From NCBI RefSeq assembly GCF_000661915.1, contig NZ_CP007509.1, forward strand, positions 2,807,501 to 2,871,500: a stretch of DNA of 64,000 nucleotides. Reading direction: 5' to 3'. This DNA is from Stutzerimonas decontaminans. GTDB taxonomy: Bacteria > Pseudomonadota > Gammaproteobacteria > Pseudomonadales > Pseudomonadaceae. The position numbers and the translations under genes are program-made. The notes under the pieces are model-generated. The model saw only the letters and a list, made by a program, of their open reading frames with translations. It was not told the DNA's origin and searched no databases. Below, one piece after another: positions 18,085 to 26,725 of the stretch. The number at the start of each line of letters is the position of its first letter. Positions within the stretch are counted from its first letter, which is position 1.

Positions 18085-19644
18085 ATGTCCGATCCCAAGC
18101 GGTTGTCGGTGATCCGCAATACCAGCCTGAACTACCTCGGCCAGGCTTATGCCCTGCTGATCGGCATTCTGATTCTGCCGTTCTATCTGGGACACCTGGG
18201 GGCGGAGGCCTATGGTCTGATCGGCTTCTTCGCCGTGCTCCAGGCCTGGCTGCAGCTGCTCGATGCCGGAATGTCGCCAGCGCTGGTCAGACAGGTGGCG
18301 CACTATCGAGGACAAGGCGACCTGGCAGAAGGTCATGGTCCAGCCGGACGCTTGCTGCGCTCGTTCGAACTGTTACTGCTGCCGATCGCGCTGATCACGT
18401 GCGTCTCGATCTTTTTCGGCAGCGGCTGGATCGCCCATACCTGGCTACAAGCGCGCGAGCTCAGCACTACGACGATTACGGAGTGCATCAGCCTGATGGG
18501 GCTGATGGTCGGTATGCGGCTCTACGCAACGCTGTACAAGAGCGGGCTGCAAGGTGTGGAGCTGCATGGCTGGCTGAACGCGGCGAACATGCTGATCGCT
18601 ACCCTGCGCTATTTCGGTGGCCTTTTTCTGGTCGCCTACATCTCGCAGGACCCGCTGGACTTTTTCCTGTTCCAAGCGGCGGTGGCCCTTGCCGAAATGC
18701 TCGCGTTCGCCAGCAAGGCCTATGTTCAGCTGTCCAGTCCACGCCTATTTACCGGCATCGACTGGCGAGTGATCAGACCGGTGCTCCCGTTCGCCGGCGG
18801 CATGTTCTTCACCTCGCTGTTGTGGATCGTACTGACCCAGCTGGACAAGGTGCTGCTTTCCAAGGTGCTGCTGCTTAAGGAGTACGGCTACTTTTCCCTG
18901 GTCGCGCTGATCACCACCGGAATCATGACGCTGACCAATCCATTGGTGCAGACGCTGCTGCCACGCATGACCATGCTCGTGGCTGAGGGACGGATCGGCG
19001 AAATGGAGCGGCTGTATCTCAATGCCAGCCGCTTTGTCTGCAGCGTGCTGTTTCCCATGGCGGCGGTCATCGCCTGGCACGGACAGTCGCTGATCTTCGC
19101 CTGGACCGGCGACCTGGCCGCGGCCGAATGGAGCGAGCGCTTACTGTTCTGGTATGTGCCGGGCAGCGCATTGATGGCCGTCGGCGCATTCCAGTTCTAC
19201 CTGCAGTACGCCTACGGGCAGCTGCGTCTGCACATCTGGTACAGCGTTATTTCCACCGCGATCAGCGTGCCGATCGTGGCGTACGCGGCCCTTGTGCATG
19301 GTGCCTACGGTGCCGCACTGGCCTGGTTCTTCCTGCGTCTGACGACGTTCGTGGTCTGGCCGCCGATGGTACACCGACGCTTCGCGCCGGGCCTTCAAGC
19401 CATCTGGGCGCGGGACATGTTGCGAATTAGCGCCATGACCGCACTAGGCCTGGCCCTCGGCGAGCCGCTGTTCGCCCTGATCGCCAGCGACAACCGTTTC
19501 GACATTCTGCTGGCGCTGGCGGTAAGCGGGGCTATCTGCCTGCTGCTGGTCGCCGCCAGTTCGAAGCCACTGGTCCTCAAGCTTTACCTACTCATCAAGC
19601 GAGCACCCAAAAATGGAATTGAAGAGCGAGCAAGCCTTGATTGA
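18085..19644 (+). CDS. Wzx-type polysaccharide flippase (MATE-like/MVF superfamily)
   Basis: A 519-residue integral membrane protein with about 12-14 hydrophobic helices. It starts MSDPKRLSVIRNTSLNYLGQ with the first helix typical of O-unit flippases, followed by LGAEAYGLIGFFAVLQ and LDAGMSPALVRQVAHYRG, the most conserved part of the family. It would move undecaprenyl-linked repeat units across the inner membrane. Its 3' end overlaps the next glycosyltransferase gene by 32 bp, indicating tight co-translation. The presence of Wzx, Wzy-like and Wzc-like proteins defines a Wzx/Wzy-dependent pathway. Confidence 0.9.
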   Translation: MSDPKRLSVIRNTSLNYLGQAYALLIGILILPFYLGHLGAEAYGLIGFFAVLQAWLQLLDAGMSPALVRQVAHYRGQGDLAEGHGPAGRLLRSFELLLLPIALITCVSIFFGSGWIAHTWLQARELSTTTITECISLMGLMVGMRLYATLYKSGLQGVELHGWLNAANMLIATLRYFGGLFLVAYISQDPLDFFLFQAAVALAEMLAFASKAYVQLSSPRLFTGIDWRVIRPVLPFAGGMFFTSLLWIVLTQLDKVLLSKVLLLKEYGYFSLVALITTGIMTLTNPLVQTLLPRMTMLVAEGRIGEMERLYLNASRFVCSVLFPMAAVIAWHGQSLIFAWTGDLAAAEWSERLLFWYVPGSALMAVGAFQFYLQYAYGQLRLHIWYSVISTAISVPIVAYAALVHGAYGAALAWFFLRLTTFVVWPPMVHRRFAPGLQAIWARDMLRISAMTALGLALGEPLFALIASDNRFDILLALAVSGAICLLLVAASSKPLVLKLYLLIKRAPKNGIEERASLD

Positions 19645-20545
19645 ACGCTGGGGCGGCAAGACTGAACCGCTGCTGAGCGTCGTTTGCCTGGCGTACAACC
19701 ATGCCTCATTTATTAGGAAGACGCTGGAGAGCTTCCTCCAGCAGGAAACGGATTTCCCTTTCGAGGTGATCGTCCATGACGACGCCTCGACCGATACCAC
19801 CGCCGCGATCATCGCCGACTACGCGGCGCGCTACCCCAGCATCATCAAACCGATCTACCAGACGCAGAATCAGTTCAGCCTCGGCGTGCCCTTCAGCACG
19901 CGGCTGTTCGCCCGAGCTGGGGGAAAGTACATCGCCTATTGCGAAGGCGACGACTACTGGACCGACCCGACCAAACTGCAGCAGCAGGTGGACTTTCTCG
20001 AGCAGCATCGTGACTACGTGATCACTTATCACGATGCGTTCATGTTCAACAGCCAGGGCATCATCCAGAGCCCGCAGCTGACCGGAAAGCTGCGCAAGGA
20101 CGCCACCGCCCTGGAACTGATGCAGGGCCGCCCGCTGTCAACGCTCACCGTGTGCTTTCGCAACCTGATTCAGGAACTGCCGCCGGAGCTGCTCGGCGTG
20201 GAAGTGCTGGACATCTGCTGGTGGTCACTACTCGGCGCCTATGGCAAGGGCAAGTTCATGGAGGGGATCAGCCCCGCCGCCTACCGCGTCCATGAGGGTG
20301 GCATCTTCTCAATGCGGCCGAGCAAGCAACGGATACAGATGGCCATGCACGCCCATTACGCCCTGGCGCGCTACTACCACCGCATCGGCAATAACGCACT
20401 CTATGAGTACTTCCTGATCCAGGTGTTCGGCGCGTGCCTGTCGCTGATCTCGCCGTTCAGCAAGCTTCAGGCGCTCTCGACCATCGCTCAGAACATCAGC
20501 CTCAACCTGCTGCGCCGGTTGAGCCCACGGCTGGCCAAGAGCTGA
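19613..20545 (+). CDS. Family 2 glycosyltransferase
   Basis: A 310-residue GT-A glycosyltransferase with the GT2 opening LSVVCLAYNHASFIRKTLESFL, the nucleotide-binding VHDDASTDTT and a DxD-type motif in YCEGDDYWTDPTKL. It would add one sugar of the repeat unit at the cytoplasmic face of the inner membrane. The start lies inside the end of the flippase gene (32-bp overlap). Donor and acceptor cannot be read from the sequence. Confidence 0.9.
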   Translation: MELKSEQALIERWGGKTEPLLSVVCLAYNHASFIRKTLESFLQQETDFPFEVIVHDDASTDTTAAIIADYAARYPSIIKPIYQTQNQFSLGVPFSTRLFARAGGKYIAYCEGDDYWTDPTKLQQQVDFLEQHRDYVITYHDAFMFNSQGIIQSPQLTGKLRKDATALELMQGRPLSTLTVCFRNLIQELPPELLGVEVLDICWWSLLGAYGKGKFMEGISPAAYRVHEGGIFSMRPSKQRIQMAMHAHYALARYYHRIGNNALYEYFLIQVFGACLSLISPFSKLQALSTIAQNISLNLLRRLSPRLAKS

Positions 20546-20597
20546 TCAGCCCGACTCCCGCTTCTTTGCAAAAACGCACCATGAGGAAGGACTCCCA

Positions 20598-22808
20598 ATG
20601 ACTGCCTTGACCCGCTCTTCGCTGGAATATGACGCGGACAACCGCATCGACCTCGCCGGAATAATGCGCACCGCCTACGACCACAAGGCGCTGATCATTG
20701 CCATCACCGGCTTTTTCGCAGCTCTGGGCGTGCTCTACGCCGTGATCGCCACACCGATCTACCAAGCGACCGCGATGATCCAGATCGAACCGAAAAAAGC
20801 CGCGATTACCGGCGTGCCGGAAATATCTCCCCGCCCCGACTCGGTCTCCCAGGCAGTCACGGAAATCTCGCTGCTGAAATCCCGCGCCGTGCTGGGCAAG
20901 GCCGTCGAGGAGCTCAAGCTCTACATCGTCGCCAAGCCTCGTTATTTCCCCGTATTCGGTGCCTTCATGGCGCGCAATCACGACCCTGCGACCGATGGCG
21001 CCCTGGCCACTCCGCTGTTCGGCTTGACCGGCTACGCCTGGGGTGGTGAGAAACTCGAAGTGTTCCAGCTCGACGTGCCCGACGCCTACCTGGGCATGGA
21101 CCTCACTCTGGTCGCCGGCACGGCCGGCAACTACAGCCTGTACGACGACGAGCAGCAGCTGATCCTCCGTGGCCAGGTCAACCAGGCCGTGGAAAGCCAG
21201 GGCTTCAAGGTGCAGATCGCCGAACTCGAGGCACGCCCGGGCACCGAGTTCAAGCTGATCAGGAGCCGCCCGCAGACCACAGCGCTCAACTATCAGGACC
21301 GCCTGAAGGTCGGCGAGGCCGGCAAGGACTCGGGGATCATCTACATGTCCCTGGAGGATGCGGATCCGCAGCTGGCCAGCCGCGTGCTGGACGAGATCAG
21401 CCGCCTGTACGTCAGCCAGAACATTCAGCGCAGCTCGGCCGAGGCGGCCCAGCGCCTGGATTTCCTCCGTTCGCAACTGCCGCAGGTGCGCAAGGAGCTG
21501 GAAAAGGCCGAAGCCGCACTGCACGACTACCAGACCAGCTCCAAGTCGGTGGACATCAGCATCGAGACCAAGGGGGTGCTGGATCAGATCGTCCAGCTGG
21601 AAACGCAGATTTCCGAACTGTCGCTCAAGCGCGTGGAGTATGACCGCCTCTACACCCGCGAGCATCCGACCTACCGCACCCTGATGACGCAGATGAACGA
21701 ACTGCTGGCGCAAAAGGCGCAGCTGCTGAAGAAGGTCGACGCCCTGCCCATGACGCAGCAGGAACTGCTGCGCCTCAAGCGTGACATGGAAGTCACCACC
21801 CAGACCTATACCCTGCTGATGAATCAGGCCCAGGAGCAGGATGTATTGCGTGCCGGCACCATCGGCAACGTTCGCGTCATCGACAACGCCTACTCGATGA
21901 CCGAGAAGCCCTCGAAACCGGTTAAGCCGCTGGTGGTGGCGCTAGCCATCTTCATCGGGCTGCTGGTCTCGGCGGCAGTGATCCTGCTGCGCCAGGCCTT
22001 CTACCGCGGCGTGGAAAGCCCGGACGTGATCGAGAAGCTCGGTGTACCGGTCTATGCCGGGCTGCCCTACAGCGCCTCACAGGATCAGCTGAACCGCAGC
22101 CGCAAGAGCCGCGACGGCAAGACCCGCCTGCTGAGCCTCACCGAGCCGACCGATCTTGCGGTCGAATCGCTGCGCAGCCTGCGTACCAGCCTCAAGTTCG
22201 CCATGCTCGAGGCACGCAACAAGGTGTTGATGATCACCAGCCCGACCCCTTCGGTCGGCAAGTCGTTCGTATCCAGCAACCTGGCTGCGGTGATCGCCCA
22301 GACCGGACAGCGGGTGCTGCTGATCGACGGTGACATGCGCCGCGGCTATCTGCACACCCTGTTCGGCATGGCGCCGCGTCATGGCTTGTCGGATGCGCTG
22401 GCGAGCGGGCTGAGCCTGGCGGAAATCACCAACCGCACCGAACTGAAGAACCTGCACTTCATCTCCGCCGGATTCTCTGCTCCGAATCCGTCCGAGCTGC
22501 TGATGCACGACAACTTCACCCGTCTGCTGCGCGAGGCGGAGAAGCTCTACGACTTCATCATCATTGATACGCCGCCCGTACTGGCGGTCACCGACGCCGT
22601 GCTGGTCGCCCAGCAGGCCGGCACCAATCTGCTGGTGGCTCGCTTCGGGCTCAGCACCAGTTCGCAGATCGACGCTTCCAAGCGGCGGCTTGCGCAGAAT
22701 GGCGTGCTGCTCAAGGGGGTGATCCTCAATGCCGTGAAGCGCAAGGCATCCACTTCGCCCTACGACAGCGGGGCCTACGGTTACTACACCTATACCCAGC
22801 AAGCTTGA
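20598..22808 (+). CDS. Wzc/EpsB-type polysaccharide co-polymerase with BY-kinase domain
   Basis: A 736-residue inner-membrane protein that sets chain length and couples export to tyrosine phosphorylation. The order is an N-terminal Wzz domain with TM helix 1 (about residues 30-55), a long periplasmic coiled-coil region, the PEKPSKPVKP-type proline motif with TM2 (about 440-465), then a bacterial tyrosine kinase domain: Walker A SPTPSVGKS at 548-556, Walker A' LLIDGDMRRG at 574-583 and Walker B IIIDTPPVL. The C-terminus carries a tyrosine cluster (YDSGAYGYYTYTQQA), the usual autophosphorylation tail. A matching phosphatase (Wzb) and outer-membrane Wza are not in the window. Confidence 0.93.
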   Translation: MTALTRSSLEYDADNRIDLAGIMRTAYDHKALIIAITGFFAALGVLYAVIATPIYQATAMIQIEPKKAAITGVPEISPRPDSVSQAVTEISLLKSRAVLGKAVEELKLYIVAKPRYFPVFGAFMARNHDPATDGALATPLFGLTGYAWGGEKLEVFQLDVPDAYLGMDLTLVAGTAGNYSLYDDEQQLILRGQVNQAVESQGFKVQIAELEARPGTEFKLIRSRPQTTALNYQDRLKVGEAGKDSGIIYMSLEDADPQLASRVLDEISRLYVSQNIQRSSAEAAQRLDFLRSQLPQVRKELEKAEAALHDYQTSSKSVDISIETKGVLDQIVQLETQISELSLKRVEYDRLYTREHPTYRTLMTQMNELLAQKAQLLKKVDALPMTQQELLRLKRDMEVTTQTYTLLMNQAQEQDVLRAGTIGNVRVIDNAYSMTEKPSKPVKPLVVALAIFIGLLVSAAVILLRQAFYRGVESPDVIEKLGVPVYAGLPYSASQDQLNRSRKSRDGKTRLLSLTEPTDLAVESLRSLRTSLKFAMLEARNKVLMITSPTPSVGKSFVSSNLAAVIAQTGQRVLLIDGDMRRGYLHTLFGMAPRHGLSDALASGLSLAEITNRTELKNLHFISAGFSAPNPSELLMHDNFTRLLREAEKLYDFIIIDTPPVLAVTDAVLVAQQAGTNLLVARFGLSTSSQIDASKRRLAQNGVLLKGVILNAVKRKASTSPYDSGAYGYYTYTQQA

Positions 22809-22830
22809 ACGCCAGACAAGGAGGTGCGCC

Positions 22831-23574
22831 GTGCTCAGAACCGTCTCGATGATGCAGCCCTATCTCTTCCCATACCTGGGCTATTTCCAACTGATCGCAC
22901 TCAGCGACGTGTTTGTCCTGGGCGATGACCTGCAGTACGTGAAGGGCTCTTGGATGAACCGCAACCGCATCCTGGTCAACGGTCAGCCCAAGTTGATCAC
23001 CTTCCCGTTGCGTAAAGGCCATCAGACGGAGCAGATCAGGGAGCGCTGGCTCTGCGACGACTTCGACCGAGAAGCCGAAGCGCTGATGAAGATACTCGAG
23101 CGTTGCTACGCCAAGGCTCCGCAGCGCGACGCCGTGCTGCCGTTGATCCGTAGCATCCTCGAGTACCCGGAGCGCAACCTCGCGCTGTTCACCGAGAACG
23201 CCCTGCGCAAGCTCTGCGCCTACATGAACATCCACACGCCGATCTACCGCGGCTCCAGCCTCGGTCTGCCGGCGAAGATGGACATGCAGGATCGGGTCAT
23301 CCAGATCGTGCATCGCATGGACGGTGAGCTATACCTGAACCCTATCGGTGGCATGGAGTTGTACTGCCCTGCCCGCTTCCGCGCCGACGGGCTGCTGCTG
23401 CGTTTCCTGCGCATGGATGACCTCACCTATGCGCAGTTCAAGCATCCGTTCGTGCCGTCGCTCTCGATCATCGATGTGCTGATGTTCAACAGTCGTGAGG
23501 CGATGAAGGAATTGCTACTGCGCTTCAGCGTGGTCGAAGGCCACGAAAAAAGGGCAACGCTGTCGCTGGCTTGA
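22831..23574 (+). CDS. WbqC-like family protein
   Basis: A 247-residue protein with the WbqC signatures MMQPYLFPYLGYFQLIALSD, the WMNRNRIL segment, the long central helices and NPIGGMELY. WbqC-like proteins are found in O-antigen and capsule clusters with 4-amino-sugar genes and are thought to help attach amino-acid or acyl groups to the amine (family context). It starts at GTG 22831 with a strong AAGGAGGTG site. Together with the DegT aminotransferase in this cluster it suggests an N-substituted amino sugar in the polymer (inference). Confidence 0.85.
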   Translation: MLRTVSMMQPYLFPYLGYFQLIALSDVFVLGDDLQYVKGSWMNRNRILVNGQPKLITFPLRKGHQTEQIRERWLCDDFDREAEALMKILERCYAKAPQRDAVLPLIRSILEYPERNLALFTENALRKLCAYMNIHTPIYRGSSLGLPAKMDMQDRVIQIVHRMDGELYLNPIGGMELYCPARFRADGLLLRFLRMDDLTYAQFKHPFVPSLSIIDVLMFNSREAMKELLLRFSVVEGHEKRATLSLA

Positions 23575-23628
23575 CGACATTCAGCCTGCCAGTGGATTCG
23601 GGCAGGCCATTCAGGGAAGGACATCCTC

Positions 23629-24138
23629 ATGACACCGAGCAACACCGCACGCTGGTATCTGATCCAGACCAAGCCACGCCAGGAGGCCCGCGCCGAGGAA
23701 AACCTGCTACGCCAACACTTCGAATGCTATCGCCCGATCAAGGTGCCGCCACCATCGCGCGGGCCACAAGGCGCCAAGGCCGGCGAGGCGCTGTTCCCCG
23801 GCTACCTGTTCATCCGCCTGGATTGCATTCACGACAATTGGTACCCGATTCGCTCCACTCGGGGCGTCAGCCGCGTGGTGAGCTTCGGCGGCCAGCCGAC
23901 GCCGGTGCGCGACGAACTGATCGAGCAGTTGCGCCGACGCCTGGCGCAGAGCGAAGCCGCACCAGCAGCAACCTTCACTCCCGGCGAGCGCGTGCAGGTC
24001 AGCGGCGGCAGCTTCAGCGACATCGAAGCGATCTTCGTCAGCAGCGACGGCGAGGAGCGCTCGGTCATTCTGCTCAACCTGCTGCAGCGTGAGCAGAAGG
24101 TCCGGGTGCCCACCCGTTATCTCCAGTGCTACTCCTGA
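23629..24138 (+). CDS. rfaH: RfaH-type transcription antiterminator (NusG paralogue)
   Basis: A 169-residue NusG-like protein: NGN domain WYLIQTKPRQEARAEENLLRQ, then FPGYLFIRLDC and RSTRGVSRVVSFGGQPTPV, and a KOW domain starting FTPGERVQVSGGSFSDIEAIF. The replacement of the NusG-type loop by the GGxPxxVxxxxI segment and the C-terminal LLNLLQREQKVRV match RfaH rather than NusG. RfaH binds RNA polymerase paused at ops and suppresses termination through long, poorly translated operons. Here it lies within the operon whose leader carries ops elements, so it probably acts on its own operon. It is a cluster-encoded specialised paralogue; the core nusG is elsewhere. Confidence 0.9.
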   Translation: MTPSNTARWYLIQTKPRQEARAEENLLRQHFECYRPIKVPPPSRGPQGAKAGEALFPGYLFIRLDCIHDNWYPIRSTRGVSRVVSFGGQPTPVRDELIEQLRRRLAQSEAAPAATFTPGERVQVSGGSFSDIEAIFVSSDGEERSVILLNLLQREQKVRVPTRYLQCYS

Positions 24139-24198
24139 ACCAGGCGAGTCCCTGCGGACATTCAAGCAGCCTGACAGAGTCAATCAGCGAGCCGACCG

Positions 24199-25509
24199 AT
24201 GAAAATCCTATTCCTCAATGCGTTCTACGCCCCGCATATCGGCGGCGGCGCGGAAGTCATCCTCCGGCACTTGGCCGAGGGGCTGCAACGTCGTGGTTGC
24301 GAGGTGGCAGTGCTGGCGACCGGCCCGGATGCCGGCCTGAACATGCAGATCCAGGAAGGCGTACGCGTGTATCGCGCCCGCCTGGCGAACATCTACTGGC
24401 ATTACACCCAGCAGCGCCCAAGCCGTGTCGCCCGGCTCGGCTGGCATTACCGCGATCGCTACAACCACGACATGCGCCGCTACGTGCGTGAGGTGATCGA
24501 GCGCGAGCAACCGGACATCGTGGTCAGCAACAACCTCACCGGGTGGTCGATTTCCGCATGGGACGAGATTACCGCAGCGGGCGTGCCCATCGTTCAGGTC
24601 CTGCACGACCTGTATCTGCTCTGCCCGAAGGACACCATGTTCAATCGCGGCAAGAGCTGCCAGCGCCAATGCGGCCTGTGCTCGGTGTTCCGCCTCGGTC
24701 ATGCCAGCGCCTCGGCGCAGGTCGCCACCGTGGTTGGCGTCAGCCGCTTCGTGCTCGAACGCATTACCGCACAGGGCTACTTCAGCCGCGCTCGTCAGCA
24801 TGTGGTGCACAACTGTACGCCGGCCAACCCCGGCCAGGGCAGCAAGCCCAAACAACGCAGCAACTACCCGCTGCGCTTCGGTTACATCGGCACGCTGTCG
24901 GAGAACAAGGGCGTCGGCTGGCTGATCCAGCAATTCCAGAGACTGGACATCGATGCCCGGCTGGATATCGCCGGGCGCGGCAAGCTGGACTATGAAGCCA
25001 AGCTGAAAGCCATGGCCGATCCGAAGAAGGTCAGCTTTCTCGGCTACTGCGATAGTGACGAGTTCATGCGCAGCATCGATGTACTGGTAGTGCCGTCGCT
25101 ATGGGCCGAGCCATTCGGCCTGGTCGCCGTCGAAGGCTGCGCCAATCACCTGCCGGTAATCGCGAGCAACATGGGCGGCCTGCCGGAGATCATCCGCGAC
25201 GAATGCAACGGCCTGCTCTGCTCGCCCGATGATCCGGATTCACTCGGCATCGCCATGCTTTGGCTCTACATCGACGGCGCACTGCGCCAGAGGCTGGCCA
25301 GCCAGGCCCGGGCCAGCGTGCTGCCTCTGCTGGACATGGAACGCATGCTGGATCAGTACCAGACCATCCTGCGCGAAACACTTCAGGGAACGAGAATTCA
25401 ACATGAACCAGAGCCTGCTGATTACCCCGCGGCGACGCGACTCGAATCCGTTGGCCTTAGACAAGCCGACATTGTTGACGCTGGTCGTCGCCTCGCTGCT
25501 GCTGACTGA
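24199..25509 (+). CDS. Family 4 (GT-B) glycosyltransferase
   Basis: A 436-residue retaining glycosyltransferase. The N-terminal domain starts MKILFLNAFYAPHIGGGAEVILRHLAEGL, including the acceptor loop. The C-terminal GT-B domain has RFGYIGTLSENKGVGWL, the nucleotide-binding segment SLWAEPFGLVAVEGCANHLPVIAS and the E-x7-E motif. The last 36 codons overlap the following polymerase gene by 107 bp, longer than usual. The tail beyond the last helix (after ILRETLQGT) has no family support, so the stop may have drifted downstream in this lineage. Confidence 0.9.
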   Translation: MKILFLNAFYAPHIGGGAEVILRHLAEGLQRRGCEVAVLATGPDAGLNMQIQEGVRVYRARLANIYWHYTQQRPSRVARLGWHYRDRYNHDMRRYVREVIEREQPDIVVSNNLTGWSISAWDEITAAGVPIVQVLHDLYLLCPKDTMFNRGKSCQRQCGLCSVFRLGHASASAQVATVVGVSRFVLERITAQGYFSRARQHVVHNCTPANPGQGSKPKQRSNYPLRFGYIGTLSENKGVGWLIQQFQRLDIDARLDIAGRGKLDYEAKLKAMADPKKVSFLGYCDSDEFMRSIDVLVVPSLWAEPFGLVAVEGCANHLPVIASNMGGLPEIIRDECNGLLCSPDDPDSLGIAMLWLYIDGALRQRLASQARASVLPLLDMERMLDQYQTILRETLQGTRIQHEPEPADYPAATRLESVGLRQADIVDAGRRLAAAD

Positions 25510-26701
25510 AACCTTTTCCGGTGCCCTGCGCTATTACTTCGACATGGCCGGAATCTCGTGGCTGCTGTACCTGCCAAAGATTGCCTGTCTCATAGCCCTG
25601 GGGCTGGAGCTGTTGCGCTACCGCGGCTGGCCAGCCTTCTGGCTGGTCATGCTGGGCCTGGTGACATCCAGCCAACTCGCGCTGATGCATGGGGCGGAGC
25701 TGGCCAATATCGGTTTTAGCCTGTTCATCTACATTCCGCTGCTGTTCGGGCTGATCTGTGGCCGGCATCTGGAACTGCGCCTCGGGCTGTTGCGGCAAAT
25801 AATCGGCTTCTGCCTGATTGCCTGCTTCGTTGGTATCGCCTTGGACATGCTCACCAGCGTGCCGTGGAAGGGCTACAGCTACATGGTCGGCGAGGTGGAA
25901 CTGAGCGCCAATCGCTCCTGGGCATTCGACGACATCGACCGCATCGGTGGCTTCGCCCGCATGTCTACGGCGCTGTCGGTGATGATCGCGGTGTACAGCC
26001 TGTTCATCGCCGCCTTCATCCATTCCCGAATACTACGGTTGGCGCTCTATGCGGCGGCGCTGGTGGGCATCGTGCTGACCACCAACAAGTCCACCGCTGC
26101 GGCCTATGTGCTGACGCTGCTGATGCTGATCGTCACGGCCTACCGCTTCGCCAGTGCCACGGCCTTCCTCGTCGCGGTGCTGGTCGGCCTGATGCTACCG
26201 ATGGCCAGTCTGGTGCTGAGCCTGGACCCCAATGCGGCCAACAACGGCACACTCCTGGCTTCGTTCGCCGACCGGCTGATCAACAGCTGGCCGAACTTCA
26301 TCGAAGTCATCACCCGCGAGGGCTGGGGCTGGTGGGGTGCGGGGTTCGGCGCCGTGGGCAGCGCTGGGCAGGTCTATCCGGTCCCGGGCCTGGAGCTGCT
26401 GAGCATTGCCGACAACACCGCGCTGTACCTGTGGGGAATGCTCGGCGTATTCGGTGTGTTGCTCTACCTGCTGATCTTTCCACTCATGCTGCGCCTGCAT
26501 GAGCGGGGCTCGCGACTGCGCAGCGCGCTGCTGCCGATCGTCTTCTGCATCTGCCTGGTGGCGTGGGCCACGGATGTGCTGGAGGTATCCATCGCCACGC
26601 TGTTCCTGGGCCTGGCGATATCCCACGTGCTGACCCCGGCGCGCGCCGGGGCCAACAGCCTCGCGGCACAGCGACTGCCTGAGCTGCAGCATCTCACCTG
26701 A
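25403..26701 (+). CDS. Wzy/O-antigen-ligase-like polymerase, multi-pass membrane protein
   Basis: A 432-residue inner-membrane protein with around 10-12 hydrophobic helices and a larger periplasmic loop near residues 285-345 (NFIEVITREGWGWWGAGFGAVGS), the pattern of Wzy and PslJ-like polymerases that join repeat units. I place the start at 25403 (MNQSLLITPRRRDSN), just after AGGGAACGAG. The cluster position beside a PslG-like hydrolase, a flippase and a Wzc-type co-polymerase supports the assignment, although sequence identity among such proteins is always low. Confidence 0.75.
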   Translation: MNQSLLITPRRRDSNPLALDKPTLLTLVVASLLLTETFSGALRYYFDMAGISWLLYLPKIACLIALGLELLRYRGWPAFWLVMLGLVTSSQLALMHGAELANIGFSLFIYIPLLFGLICGRHLELRLGLLRQIIGFCLIACFVGIALDMLTSVPWKGYSYMVGEVELSANRSWAFDDIDRIGGFARMSTALSVMIAVYSLFIAAFIHSRILRLALYAAALVGIVLTTNKSTAAAYVLTLLMLIVTAYRFASATAFLVAVLVGLMLPMASLVLSLDPNAANNGTLLASFADRLINSWPNFIEVITREGWGWWGAGFGAVGSAGQVYPVPGLELLSIADNTALYLWGMLGVFGVLLYLLIFPLMLRLHERGSRLRSALLPIVFCICLVAWATDVLEVSIATLFLGLAISHVLTPARAGANSLAAQRLPELQHLT

Positions 26702-26725
26702 GCCCCAACTTCACGGATGATCCAC

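Noticed and set aside
20502..21713. 403-codon minus-strand reading frame over the Wzc-type kinase gene
   Set aside because: It is antisense to a certain gene, Leu/Arg/Gly/His-rich, with no recognisable motif.
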